Shown in pieces: positions 21,168 through 29,618 of a stretch of DNA of 64,000 bases. The position numbers and the translations under genes are program-made. The notes below the pieces were generated by a model that worked only from the letters and a program-made list of their open reading frames with translations, was not told the DNA's origin and did not search any database. The stretch is from Pelagibius sp028280305 (lineage in GTDB: Bacteria; Pseudomonadota; Alphaproteobacteria; Kiloniellales; Kiloniellaceae): assembly GCF_965233615.1 (NCBI RefSeq), contig NZ_OZ247495.1, one strand, 5' to 3'. Positions within the stretch are counted from its first letter, which is position 1; each line of letters begins with the position of its first letter.

Positions 21168-22217
21168 AGCGTTTCACGTTTTGACGGAAGCATATCCAGC
21201 GTTTTGGAAGTAGTTGGCGCATTCCTGTGCCTGGATGGTTGCGAGGAGCTGGCCGAGGTGGCGCCAGGTGTCATCGGTGCTTCGGCGTTGGGCAAGGCGC
21301 ATCCAGTGTTTGATTTTGGCGAAGGCCTGCTCGATGGGGTTGAGGTCGGGCGAGTAGGGTGGCAGGAACCAGAGCCGTGCGCCGGCGGCCTTTATGGCGG
21401 CTCGGACGGCCTTGGATTTGTGGCTGCCGAGGTTGTCCATCACGACGATGTCGCCGGGCCTCAAGGTGGGCAGGAGTAGCTGGTCGACGTAGGCGCGAAA
21501 TGCCTGGCCGTTGATCGGGCCGTCGAAGACGCAAGGAGCGGTCAGGCCATCGCACCTGAGGGCCGCCAGGAAGGTCATGGTGCGCCAACGGCCTTGCGGG
21601 GCAAAGCCGCGCAGGCGCTTGCCCTTTGGTCCCCAACCGCGCAGCGGCGCCATATTGGTCTTGATCCAGGTCTCATCGATGAAGACGAGGCGCTGGGGAT
21701 CGAGCCGGCTCTGCCAGGACTTCCAGCGCCATCGCCGCCGGGCGATGTCGACGCGCGTCTGCTCAAGAGCGAACAGCGTTTTTTTTGAAGCGCAGTCCCT
21801 CGCGGCGCAGGAACAGCCAGACCGCATTGTGGGAGACCTTGACCCCGCGCGCGGCCAACTCGTCCTTCAAGCCGTGCAGGGTCAGGTGCGGGGTCTGCTC
21901 GATCCGTTCCACGATGAACGCCCGATGCGGCTCCAGAAGCCGACGACGGTGACCGCCAACCTTGCCTGGCGCAACGCTACCCGTCGCCCGATAGCGCTGA
22001 TGCCACTTCACCACCGAATACACTGCCACACCGAACCTCTTGGCAACCACACGACAGCTCTCGCCTGCTTGCAGGGCCGCTATCGCGCGCTCACGAAGGT
22101 CATTCGAATAGGGTCGCGTCATGCATGCTGGCCTCCTACTCCAGTAGAAAGCTTGAATCACAAATCCGCGCCCCTGGGAACCCACATTCCGATTCAATCA
22201 ATGCGTGAAACGCTCTA
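21165..22217 (-). mobile_element. IS630-family insertion sequence
   Basis: About 1049 bp (21167-22215) flanked by TA duplications (21165-21166 and 22216-22217). The ends are inverted repeats: gagcgtttcacg at the left and its complement cgtgaaacgctc at the right. The transposase is split over two frames on the minus strand. TA duplication and DDE transposase fit the IS630/Tc1-mariner group. Confidence 0.9.
21174..22122 (-). CDS. IS630-family transposase, two overlapping frames
   Basis: First frame (start 22122, stop 21763): MTRPYSNDLRERAIAAL, a helix-turn-helix (GESCRVVAKRFGVAVYSVVK) and part of the second DNA-binding domain. Second frame (to 21174): DDE catalytic core with VFIDETW, DIVVMDNLGSHKS and YSPDLNPIEQAFAKIK. 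The frames meet at a run of eight A on the coding strand (+ strand T-run 21779-21786). Losing one A, or slippage on the run, joins them into one protein of about 315 residues, the normal IS630 length. It may be a slippage-expressed or simply frameshifted copy. Confidence 0.85.
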
Positions 22218-23069
22218 GGGTCGAGACTCAATTGAGCCACCAAGTGATAGATGCGGCCAGACAGATGGCGGCGAGGAAGATATCGGCGCGCTTGTCGTAG
22301 CGGGTTGCTATCCTTCTGAAATCCTTGAGCCGACAGAACATCCGCTCCACGCGGTTGCGGTCTCGGTAGGCGACTTTGTCGTACGATTGAGGATGCTTGC
22401 GGGTTGGGTTTGGAGGGATGACCGGCTGGCAGCCTCGTTCGATCAACCAGTCCCGCAGCTTTGCGGCGTCATAGGCGCGATCGGCCAGGAGCCGTTTAGG
22501 GGTTGGTATGCGCTCGAGAAGCATGGCCGCGCCGACCAGATCATGGGTCTGTCCGGGCGTGATCGAGAGGGCAATAGGGCGCCCCAGTGCATCGGTTATG
22601 GCATGAATTTTAGTCGTCCGTCCGCCGCGCGATCGACCGATTGCGTGCTCGAAGTCCCCCCTTTTGCCCCCGCCGCCGAGCGGTGCGCCTTGATGTGGGT
22701 GGAATCGACCGCTGTGGTCGATACGACAACACTTTTACCCGTCAGGGCGTAGAAAATATCCTCCCAAACCCCTTGCTTGCTCCAGCGATTGAAGCGGTTG
22801 TAGATCGTCGTGTAGGGGCCGTATTCCGACGGACAGTCGCGCCAGCGCGCTCCGACCTTGAGCATATGGACGATACCGGAAATCACCCGACGGTCATCCA
22901 CCCGATGAGCCCCGCGCCGACCGCGCGGCAGATAAGGCTCGATCCGAGCCCATTCCTCGTCCGAAAGCCAGTAAAGCCGTGCCATCCAATCCTCCCTGCC
23001 TTGGGAAACCTGGATCAAAGAATCACAACTGCAGACGTAGGGGAATCCCTAATTGAGTACCGACCCTAG
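22215..23069 (-). mobile_element. IS5-family (IS427-group) insertion sequence
   Basis: About 847 bp (22219-23065) between CTAG copies at 22215-22218 and 23066-23069. Terminal inverted repeats: ggtcgagactcaattgag at the left, and at the right the complement of ggtcggtactcaattagg. The left CTAG is formed by the last base of the IS630 element plus its TA duplication, so this element inserted after the IS630. Confidence 0.9.
22228..22985 (-). CDS. IS5-family transposase, programmed -1 frameshift
   Basis: orfA (ATG 22985, stop 22596): MARLYWLSDEEWARIEPYLP, DUF4096-type N-terminal domain, then TTAVDSTHIKAHRSA with the first catalytic Asp. orfB supplies RLLADRAYDAAKLRDWL and RVERMFCRLKDFRRIATRYD (second Asp, Glu). 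A slippery AAAAGGGGGG (complement of 22656-22665) allows a -1 shift that joins both as HAIGRSRGGRTTKIHAITDA, giving about 252 residues. This is the usual layout in the IS427 group, so the element may be active. Confidence 0.9.
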
Positions 23070-23785
23070 TGCGCCTCGACGGTCTCGCCGTGGCGCTGGC
23101 AGTCGGGGCTGGCAAGCTCGACGAAAAGGTCGCCGAGGACCTCCGGCGGGCGCAGGCTGTTCGGATCTTCGCCGGGAAAGGCGATGGCGCGCATGGCCGT
23201 GCGGATGGGTCCGGGCGAAAGCAGGTTGGCTTTGATGTTGGTCTTGGTGATCTCCGCCGCATAGCTGCGCACCAGGGCCTCCAGCGCCGCCTTGGTGACG
23301 GCATAGGGGCCCCAGTAGGCCGTCTTGCCGCTGGCTGCGCCCGAGGTGACGAAGATGGCGCGGCCCGCGTCGGAGAGCCGCAGCAACGGATCGAGGCTGC
23401 GGATCAGGCGATAGTTGGCGGTCACATTCACGTCCATGACTTCCTGCCAGCTGTCCGGCGGGATATGGCCGACCGGGGTCAGCGGACCCAGGATACCGGC
23501 GTTGCCGACCAGAATGTCCAGCTTGCCGTAACGCTCATTAAGGGAAGCGCCGAGGCGGTCGAGGCCGTCGAAATCGCGCAGATCGTGTGGCACCAGAACC
23601 GGCTGCAAACCGCCCGCCGCGCGGATCTCGTCGTCCAGTTCCTCCAGACCGCCGACGGTGCGGGCGATGAGGATCAGTTGGGCGCCTTCGGCGGCGAAGC
23701 GTTTGGCGACGGCCGCGCCGATACCCCGCGAGGCCCCGGTAACAACGGCGATGCGGCCCGCCAGACGGCCGGACTGTTCTGACAT
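23066..23785 (-). CDS. SDR-family NAD(P)-dependent oxidoreductase
   Basis: Rossmann short-chain dehydrogenase of 239 residues: VVTGASRGIGAAVA at the N-terminus, VGNAGILG, catalytic Ser (TSGAASG) and YAVTKAALEAL (Tyr and Lys present). Substrate unknown. The ATG at 23785 overlaps the stop of the upstream DUF2937 gene by 1 nt; a longer reading would run back through that gene. Its TAG stop lies in the CTAG duplicated by the IS5 element, so the coding part is unharmed although the IS abuts it. Confidence 0.85.
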   Translation of the reverse strand: MSEQSGRLAGRIAVVTGASRGIGAAVAKRFAAEGAQLILIARTVGGLEELDDEIRAAGGLQPVLVPHDLRDFDGLDRLGASLNERYGKLDILVGNAGILGPLTPVGHIPPDSWQEVMDVNVTANYRLIRSLDPLLRLSDAGRAIFVTSGAASGKTAYWGPYAVTKAALEALVRSYAAEITKTNIKANLLSPGPIRTAMRAIAFPGEDPNSLRPPEVLGDLFVELASPDCQRHGETVEAH

Positions 23786-24279
23786 CAGGCTTCCACTTTC
23801 CGATTTCTGCGGCGCCGGAGAACCCGGCGCGATCCACTGCACAAAAGCAGCCCGGCAACTGCGCCGACAGCGCCGTAGACCAAGCCTTCCGAGGTCAGGG
23901 GCACGGCGGGGGCGAAGTCGCCCAGCGTCGCGCCGACGAGACCGCTGTCGAAGTGTTCCACGAAGGCGAGGGGGCGCTGCAGCGTGCCCGCGGTGCTGAG
24001 AGCCTGGTAGGCGGCTTCCATATCCGCGAGCCGGAAGTAACTCTCCTGCATACGGCTGCCTTCCAGACTGTGCGCGTTGCTGGCGATAAAACTCTCTATG
24101 TAGTCGGGCACGGTCATACCTTTTTCCGCCGCATCCTGTTCGATCTCTTCGACTCGAACTTTGGCCTGATCGATGCGCCCGCCGAGGCGTTGCAGATAGT
24201 GGGCGAGGTATTCCGGGAACTGTGAAAAGCCAGCCCCGCCGGCGGCGGCGAAAAGGCTGTAGAAAAGGCGGGCGAACAT
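23785..24279 (-). CDS. DUF2937-family membrane protein
   Basis: 164 residues. The N-terminal segment (MFARLFYSLFAAAGGAGFSQFPEYLAHYLQRLGG) and a C-terminal helix (VYGAVGAVAGLLLCSG) flank a coiled, charged middle (QAKVRVEEIEQDAAEKGM). It ends in a basic tail RRVLRRRRNRK. This layout fits DUF2937. Function unknown. Sits between purF (27 bp upstream) and the SDR gene in one leftward run. Confidence 0.65.
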   Translation of the reverse strand: MFARLFYSLFAAAGGAGFSQFPEYLAHYLQRLGGRIDQAKVRVEEIEQDAAEKGMTVPDYIESFIASNAHSLEGSRMQESYFRLADMEAAYQALSTAGTLQRPLAFVEHFDSGLVGATLGDFAPAVPLTSEGLVYGAVGAVAGLLLCSGSRRVLRRRRNRKVEA

Positions 24280-24306
24280 AACCGGAGGGGCGCTGAGGAA
24301 TGGGCG

Positions 24307-25791
24307 TCAGGCGCGCTCGGCAAGCAGGGAAAGCTGAGCCGGCTGGCCGCTCTGTTCAAAGTCGGTCAGGCGAATCGGATAGTCGCCGGTGAAGCAGGCG
24401 TCGCAATACTTCGGCGCCGCGGTATCCCGACCGCTCTCTCCCATGGCGCGGTAGAGCCCGTCGAGAGAGATAAAGGCGAGGCTGTCGACACCGATGTGCT
24501 TCGCCATGCCTGAGACATCCAGCGAGGAGGCCAGAAGCTCTTCGCGCTGCGGTGTGTCGATGCCGTAGAAACAGGAGTGGGTGGTCGGCGGCGCCGCGAT
24601 GCGCATGTGGATTTCGGCAGCCCCGGCGGCTCTGACCATCTCGACGATCTTCACCGAGGTCGTGCCGCGGACAATGGAGTCGTCCACGAGGATGACCCGC
24701 TTGCCTTCGATCGAGTTGCGGTTGGCGTTGTGTTTCAGCCGCACACCGAGGTTGCGGATCTGCTGGGCCGGTTCGATGAAGGTGCGCCCGACGTAATGAT
24801 TGCGGATGATCCCAAGCTCAAAGGGAAGACCCGAACGCTCGGAGTAGCCGATGGCGGCCGGGACGCCCGAATCCGGCACCGGGATCACCACGTCGGCGGG
24901 GACGGCACTCTCGTCGGAAAGCTCCATGCCGATGCGCTTGCGCGCCTGGTAAATGCTGGTGCCTTCCATCAGGGAATCGGGCCGGGCGAAATAGATGTAC
25001 TCGAAGATACAGGGGCGTCGCGGAGCGGGCGGGAAGGGGCGCAGGGAATGCACGCCCGACTCGTCGAGAACCAGCATCTCGCCGGCTTCGACGTCGCGAA
25101 CGAACTCCGCGCCGATGATGTCCAGCGCACAGGTCTCCGAGGCGACGACATTGGTGTCACCCAGACGCCCCAGGACCAGCGGGCGCACCCCCATGGGGTC
25201 GCGCACGGCGATCAGGCAGCTGTCGGTCATGGCGACCAGCGAATAGGCCCCCTCGATCTGCCGCAGGGCCGCGGTCATCCGGTCGATCAGGCTGCTCGCC
25301 TCGGAGGTGGCGATCAGGTGGATGATGACTTCGGTGTCGGTCGTCGACTGGAAAATCGCGCCCTTCTGCACCAAGCCGTGGCGCAGATCGCGGGCGTTGG
25401 TGAGGTTGCCGTTGTGGGCCAGGGTAAAGCCGCCGTTGGAGAGGTCGGCGAAAAGCGGCTGCACATTGCGCAGGGCCGTCTCGCCGGTCGTTGCATAGCG
25501 GTTGTGCCCGATGGCGGCATGGCCGGGAAGCTTGGCGATGACCTCGCTGGAGGAGAAGATATCGCCGACCTGGCCGAGGTCGCGGTGGGCGTTGAAGTGT
25601 TTGCCGTCGAAGGCGACGATACCGGCCGCTTCCTGGCCGCGGTGCTGCAGGGCATGCAGTCCGAGGGCGGTATGGGCTGCGGCGTCCGGGTGGCCGTAGA
25701 TGCCGAAGACGCCGCATTCTTCGTGGAACTTATCGTCATCCAAGGTCCCGTCGGGGCCCTCGGCAGGAACCAGAGGATTGGTGGTAATCAC
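24307..25791 (-). CDS. purF: Amidophosphoribosyltransferase
   Basis: First committed step of purine synthesis: PRPP + glutamine -> 5-phosphoribosylamine. The N-terminal glutaminase nucleophile is Cys26 (HEECGVFGIYG) after a short propeptide expected to be cleaved. RDLGQVGDIF and HRGQEAAGI follow. The PRPP loop VILVDDSIVRGTTS is in the C-terminal half, and CDACFTGDYPIRL near the end fits the type with an iron-sulfur cluster. 494 residues. Overlaps the cvpA stop by 4 nt. Confidence 0.97.
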   Translation of the reverse strand: MITTNPLVPAEGPDGTLDDDKFHEECGVFGIYGHPDAAAHTALGLHALQHRGQEAAGIVAFDGKHFNAHRDLGQVGDIFSSSEVIAKLPGHAAIGHNRYATTGETALRNVQPLFADLSNGGFTLAHNGNLTNARDLRHGLVQKGAIFQSTTDTEVIIHLIATSEASSLIDRMTAALRQIEGAYSLVAMTDSCLIAVRDPMGVRPLVLGRLGDTNVVASETCALDIIGAEFVRDVEAGEMLVLDESGVHSLRPFPPAPRRPCIFEYIYFARPDSLMEGTSIYQARKRIGMELSDESAVPADVVIPVPDSGVPAAIGYSERSGLPFELGIIRNHYVGRTFIEPAQQIRNLGVRLKHNANRNSIEGKRVILVDDSIVRGTTSVKIVEMVRAAGAAEIHMRIAAPPTTHSCFYGIDTPQREELLASSLDVSGMAKHIGVDSLAFISLDGLYRAMGESGRDTAAPKYCDACFTGDYPIRLTDFEQSGQPAQLSLLAERA

Positions 25792-26492
25792 TGCTTGTTC
25801 CCTCCTGAAGCGGGCTCTTCGCCAATCAGGCCTTCGATGGCCTTTTCGATCTCGCCGCGCATGTCCTCGTTATACTCCGGCTGGGTCTCCGGCGCATCGG
25901 CTTTTCGAAGCGGAGAGACCAGTTGCTGGTAGGTCTGTTCCTGGCGGCGCAGTTCCTCGGCGCGGCGCCTGGCGTCTTCCGCCGCCTCGCCGCCGCGCTC
26001 CAGCATGTTCTCCGGCACCAGGGTCAGCAGCAGCTCGGCGCCGCGCTCCACCAAGGGGCGGCTGCGGGCTTCCTGCACCCAGTCGAACATGTCTTCTTCC
26101 GGCATCAGGAAGTTGAGGCTGAGCCACGCCAGAACCACGATCACCGCACCGCGTACGAAGCCGTAGAGCAGGCCGAGAGAGCGGTCGAGCGGCCCCAGGC
26201 TGCTTTGCTGCACCCGGTTCGAAAGCAGACGCGTGGCCATGGAAAACGCGATCAGCGACACCAGGAAAATCACAACGCCGGTCACCAGACTGGCGAAGAA
26301 CTCGGTCGGGATGTACTGCTCCACCAGCGGCTGCGCGTGGGGGAAGGCATAAAGGGTGACGAAGGTCGCGGCGATCCAGGAGCCGATGGCGAAGACCTCG
26401 TGCACGAATCCGCGGACAAAGGCGAAGATGCCCGAGACGATGAGGACGATGATCACGATCAGGTCCGCCAGATTGATCGGCAAGCTATCCAT
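25788..26492 (-). CDS. cvpA: CvpA family protein
   Basis: Inner-membrane protein of 234 residues with about four hydrophobic helices (LADLIVIIVLIVSGIFAFVR and following) and a long polar C-terminal tail. The family was named for colicin V production and is found next to purF in many proteobacteria, as here (ATGA overlap). The exact role is unsettled; linked to envelope homeostasis. Confidence 0.9.
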   Translation of the reverse strand: MDSLPINLADLIVIIVLIVSGIFAFVRGFVHEVFAIGSWIAATFVTLYAFPHAQPLVEQYIPTEFFASLVTGVVIFLVSLIAFSMATRLLSNRVQQSSLGPLDRSLGLLYGFVRGAVIVVLAWLSLNFLMPEEDMFDWVQEARSRPLVERGAELLLTLVPENMLERGGEAAEDARRRAEELRRQEQTYQQLVSPLRKADAPETQPEYNEDMRGEIEKAIEGLIGEEPASGGNKQ

Positions 26493-26522
26493 TGCGCTCT
26501 TGTGTGTCCCTGCGCTGTGCGT

Positions 26523-27953
26523 CTAGTGGGCCGAGGGCTGGGCTCTCAGAGAGGGTGACTGCGGCTTGGCGAGGCGTCCGACAAGATCCTGCAGATGCGA
26601 AATCTCCTCGACCGCCAGACCGTTGCCCTCCAGCTGTGCCTTTCCGGCGCCCTTTTTGGCCCTCGGGGCAACCCAGGCCCTGGAGAACCCAAGCTTTTCC
26701 GCCTCTTTCAGCCGCAATTCCACCTGGCTGACCGGGCGAATCTCGCCCGAGAGGCCGATTTCTCCGAAAATCACCGTTTCTTCCGGCACTTCCTGTCCCG
26801 TTGCCGCCGATACCAGGGCCGCCGCGACGGCCAGATCCGCTGCCGGTTCGCCTATCCTGAGGCCGCCAGCTACGTTCAAATATACCTCTTGCCCGGCTAA
26901 AGCCAGCCCGCATCGCGCCTCCAGCACCGCCAGGACCATGGCCAGGCGGCCGGAATCCCAGCCAACCACGGCGCGGCGCGGAGTCGCCTGGGGGGAGGCG
27001 GAAACCAGGGCCTGAATTTCAACCAGCAGCGGCCGGGTCCCCTCCAGCCCGGCGAAGACCGCCGCCCCGGCCACATTGCCGCGGCGCTCGGCGAGGAACA
27101 GGGCGGAGGGATTGGCCACTTCCTCCAGACCGCGGTCGGTCATCTCGAAGACGCCGATCTCGTCGGTCGGCCCGAAGCGGTTCTTCGAGGCCCGCAGAAT
27201 GCGGAAGTGATGGCCCCGGTCGCCCTCGAAGGTCAGCACCGTATCGACCATATGTTCCAAGACCTTGGGCCCGGCGATCTGTCCCTCCTTGGTGACGTGG
27301 CCGACTAGGATCAGGCTGAAGCCGCGCTTTTTGGCGAGGCGGATCAGTTCCTGCGCCGCGGCGCGCACCTGGGAGACGGTGCCCGGCGCCGACTCCAGGC
27401 TGTCGATGTAAAGCGTCTGCACCGAATCGACGATCACTACCGAGGGCCCCTGGGGCTGATCCAGGCTGGCGACCATGTCGCGGACCGAGGTCGCCGTGGC
27501 GAGCTGCACCGGGGCTTGGGCGAGACCCATCCGCCGGGCGCGCAGGCGGACCTGGTCTATCGATTCCTCGCCGGAAATGTATGCGCAGGCGGCTGAGGTC
27601 TGGCTGCTGCCGCCGGCCAGGCGTGCGGCGACCTGGAGCAGCAGGGTCGATTTGCCGATGCCGGGATCGCCGGCCACCAGTACGGCGGAACCGGGCACCA
27701 GCCCGCCGCCGGTGACCCGATCGAACTCGGCCAGCCCGCAGACCATACGGGACTGGGGTTCGCTCTGGCTGTGAAGGTCGACGAAGGTGAGCTTCTGCGA
27801 GCCCTTGCCGCGGGCCGAAAGACCGCCGGGCGTCTTTTCCAGAACTTCCTCGGTCATCGAATTCCAGGCGCCGCAGCTCTCGCAGCGGCCCGACCACTTG
27901 GCAGCGACGGCGCCGCAGCCCTGGCAGACATAGCGGGACTGAACCTTCGCCAT
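26523..27953 (-). CDS. radA: DNA repair protein RadA
   Basis: RecA-like helicase/branch-migration protein of about 476 residues. Four-cysteine zinc finger CQGCG-CESCG at the N-terminus, Walker A GDPGIGKST, the RadA-specific KNRFG motif (ASKNRFGPTDEIGVFEM) and a Lon-like C-terminal domain (GEIGLSGEIRPVSQ). The ATG at 27953 directly precedes the zinc finger; longer reading would add unrelated residues. A polar tail (AKPQSPSLRAQPSAH) ends it. Confidence 0.96.
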   Translation of the reverse strand: MAKVQSRYVCQGCGAVAAKWSGRCESCGAWNSMTEEVLEKTPGGLSARGKGSQKLTFVDLHSQSEPQSRMVCGLAEFDRVTGGGLVPGSAVLVAGDPGIGKSTLLLQVAARLAGGSSQTSAACAYISGEESIDQVRLRARRMGLAQAPVQLATATSVRDMVASLDQPQGPSVVIVDSVQTLYIDSLESAPGTVSQVRAAAQELIRLAKKRGFSLILVGHVTKEGQIAGPKVLEHMVDTVLTFEGDRGHHFRILRASKNRFGPTDEIGVFEMTDRGLEEVANPSALFLAERRGNVAGAAVFAGLEGTRPLLVEIQALVSASPQATPRRAVVGWDSGRLAMVLAVLEARCGLALAGQEVYLNVAGGLRIGEPAADLAVAAALVSAATGQEVPEETVIFGEIGLSGEIRPVSQVELRLKEAEKLGFSRAWVAPRAKKGAGKAQLEGNGLAVEEISHLQDLVGRLAKPQSPSLRAQPSAH

Positions 27954-28014
27954 GACTAACGCCCTTCTTGTGACGCGCGCCGCTTCCGCCGGCCGGAGTC
28001 TGGATGCCGGGCGG

Positions 28015-28842
28015 CTATAGTGCGCGTACTTGCATTTCAATGGGCCCTTCTGCACGCCCATTGATGAACTGGTCGACGTAGGGGTTTCCGGACTCGTCGA
28101 TCGTCGCCGTCGACCCGACCCAGATGATCTGCCCGTGATACAGCATTGCGGTGCGGTCGGAGATGCGCCGGGCCGAGGCCATGTCATGGGTGATCGAAAG
28201 AGCCGTGGCGCCCAACTGCTTCACGCATTTCACGATCAGACGGTCGATCACGTCGCCCATGATGGGGTCCAGGCCGGTGGTCGGCTCGTCGAAGAAAATG
28301 ATCTCCGGCTCGGTGGCGATGGCGCGGGCGAGGCCGACGCGCTTGCGCATGCCGCCCGACAGCTCAGCCGGCATCAGATTGCCGACATCTTCGCCCAGGC
28401 CCACGGCGGCAAGCTTCTCCAGCGCGATCGCATGGGCCTCGTCGCGCGGTTTACGCTGCCCCTGGATCAGGCCGAAGGCGACGTTTTCCCAAACCGGCAG
28501 TGAGTCGAAGAGGGCGGCGTTCTGGAACAGCATGCCGAACTTGCGCCGTACCCGGTCCAGATCCTCACCCATCAGGCCGACAACTTCCTCGCCGTCGACT
28601 TCGATGGAGCCCGCGTCGGGATGCAGCAGGCCGAGGATGCACTTCAAGAGTACCGATTTGCCGCTGCCGGAGCCGCCGATCACCAGGACCGACTCGCCGG
28701 GAAAGATGTCCAGATCGACGCCGTCGAGCACGACCTTGTTGCCGAAGGCCTTGCTGAGGCCGCGGATCTTGATTTTCGGCATCCGGTTGTTGTCGCTCGC
28801 CTGGCCTTGTTCCGGTGTCTGGCTGTTGGTCGTCTGGTTCAT
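28015..28842 (-). CDS. mlaF: Phospholipid-transport ABC ATPase (MlaF type)
   Basis: 275 residues. Walker A GGSGSGKSVLLK, Q-loop FQNAALFDSL, signature LSGGMRKRVGLARAI, Walker B IIFFDEPTTGLDP. The MKRVGLARA-like signature and GLDP fit the Mla/Ttg2A group, which moves phospholipids between membranes. A 20-residue polar N-terminal extension precedes the fold (an internal Met at MPKIKIRGL is an alternative start). Overlaps mlaE by 4 nt. No mlaD or mlaC is in the window. Confidence 0.88.
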   Translation of the reverse strand: MNQTTNSQTPEQGQASDNNRMPKIKIRGLSKAFGNKVVLDGVDLDIFPGESVLVIGGSGSGKSVLLKCILGLLHPDAGSIEVDGEEVVGLMGEDLDRVRRKFGMLFQNAALFDSLPVWENVAFGLIQGQRKPRDEAHAIALEKLAAVGLGEDVGNLMPAELSGGMRKRVGLARAIATEPEIIFFDEPTTGLDPIMGDVIDRLIVKCVKQLGATALSITHDMASARRISDRTAMLYHGQIIWVGSTATIDESGNPYVDQFINGRAEGPIEMQVRAL

Positions 28843-29615
28843 CGGGCGAAGAACAGTTCGGTGATGAAGTAGTTGAAGCAGAGGATCAGGATCGAGGCCG
28901 AGACCACCGCATTGGTGGTGGCTGCCCCCACGCCCTGCGCGCCACCGCGCGAATTATAGCCGTGATAGCACCCCATCAGTGTCACCAGAAAGCCGAAGAC
29001 CGCAGCCTTCACAAGGCCCGAGACGACGTCCTGAACCTCCATGAAGTCCAGGGTGTTGGTCAGGTACGTCGTGGGGTTGAAGCCGAGTTTCTGGGTGGCG
29101 ACCACATAGCCGCCGAAGACGCCGATGATGTCGGCAATCAGGACCAGGATCGGCAGCATGGTCAGCCCGGCAATCAAACGCGGGGCGATCAGATACTTGA
29201 AGGGATTGGTGGCCAGGGTATCCAGGGCGTCGATCTGTTCGGTGACGCGCATGGTGCCGATTTCAGCCGCCATTGAGGCGCCGACGCGCCCGGCCACCAT
29301 CAGCCCGGCGAGGACCGGGCCCAGCTCGCGGGTGATGGAGACCACCACCACGTTCGGTATCGCGCTTTCGGCTGAAAAGCGCTCAAACCCGGTGTAGCTC
29401 TGCAGCGCCAGCACCATGCCGGTAAAGATGGCGGTCAGTCCGACCACCGGCAGCGAATAGTAGCCGATCTCGATCATCTGCCGCAGGATCAGGCGCGGAT
29501 AGAAGGGCGGCCGCAGGCAGTGCGACAGGGAGAGCAGGGTGAAAAGAGACAGTCGGCCGGTCGCTTCCAGAAAAAACAGAAAGGTCCGGCCGATCGGCTG
29601 AAGAATCGGCATCAA
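28839..29615 (-). CDS. mlaE: MlaE-family lipid ABC permease
   Basis: 258 residues with five to six membrane segments. The conserved core GLTAIFTGMVLALQ, then RELGPVLAGLMVAGRVGASMAAEIGTM and EQIDALDTLATNP, is diagnostic of MlaE permeases. Pairs with the ATPase downstream. The alr stop lies 3 bp upstream. Confidence 0.92.
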   Translation of the reverse strand: MMPILQPIGRTFLFFLEATGRLSLFTLLSLSHCLRPPFYPRLILRQMIEIGYYSLPVVGLTAIFTGMVLALQSYTGFERFSAESAIPNVVVVSITRELGPVLAGLMVAGRVGASMAAEIGTMRVTEQIDALDTLATNPFKYLIAPRLIAGLTMLPILVLIADIIGVFGGYVVATQKLGFNPTTYLTNTLDFMEVQDVVSGLVKAAVFGFLVTLMGCYHGYNSRGGAQGVGAATTNAVVSASILILCFNYFITELFFAR

Positions 29616-29618
29616 TGA

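Noticed and set aside
6044..23065. Prophage or integrative conjugative element
   Set aside because: No integrase, phage structural or conjugation genes; only IS transposases and metabolic genes.
23066..23785. SDR gene disrupted by the IS5 element
   Set aside because: The insertion lies at the stop codon; the reading frame is complete and the CTAG duplication keeps TAG.
24577..25932. Long open frame antisense to purF (451 codons)
   Set aside because: Shadow frame in GC-rich DNA; Gly/Asp/Val-rich with no domain pattern, while the opposite strand encodes clear PurF.
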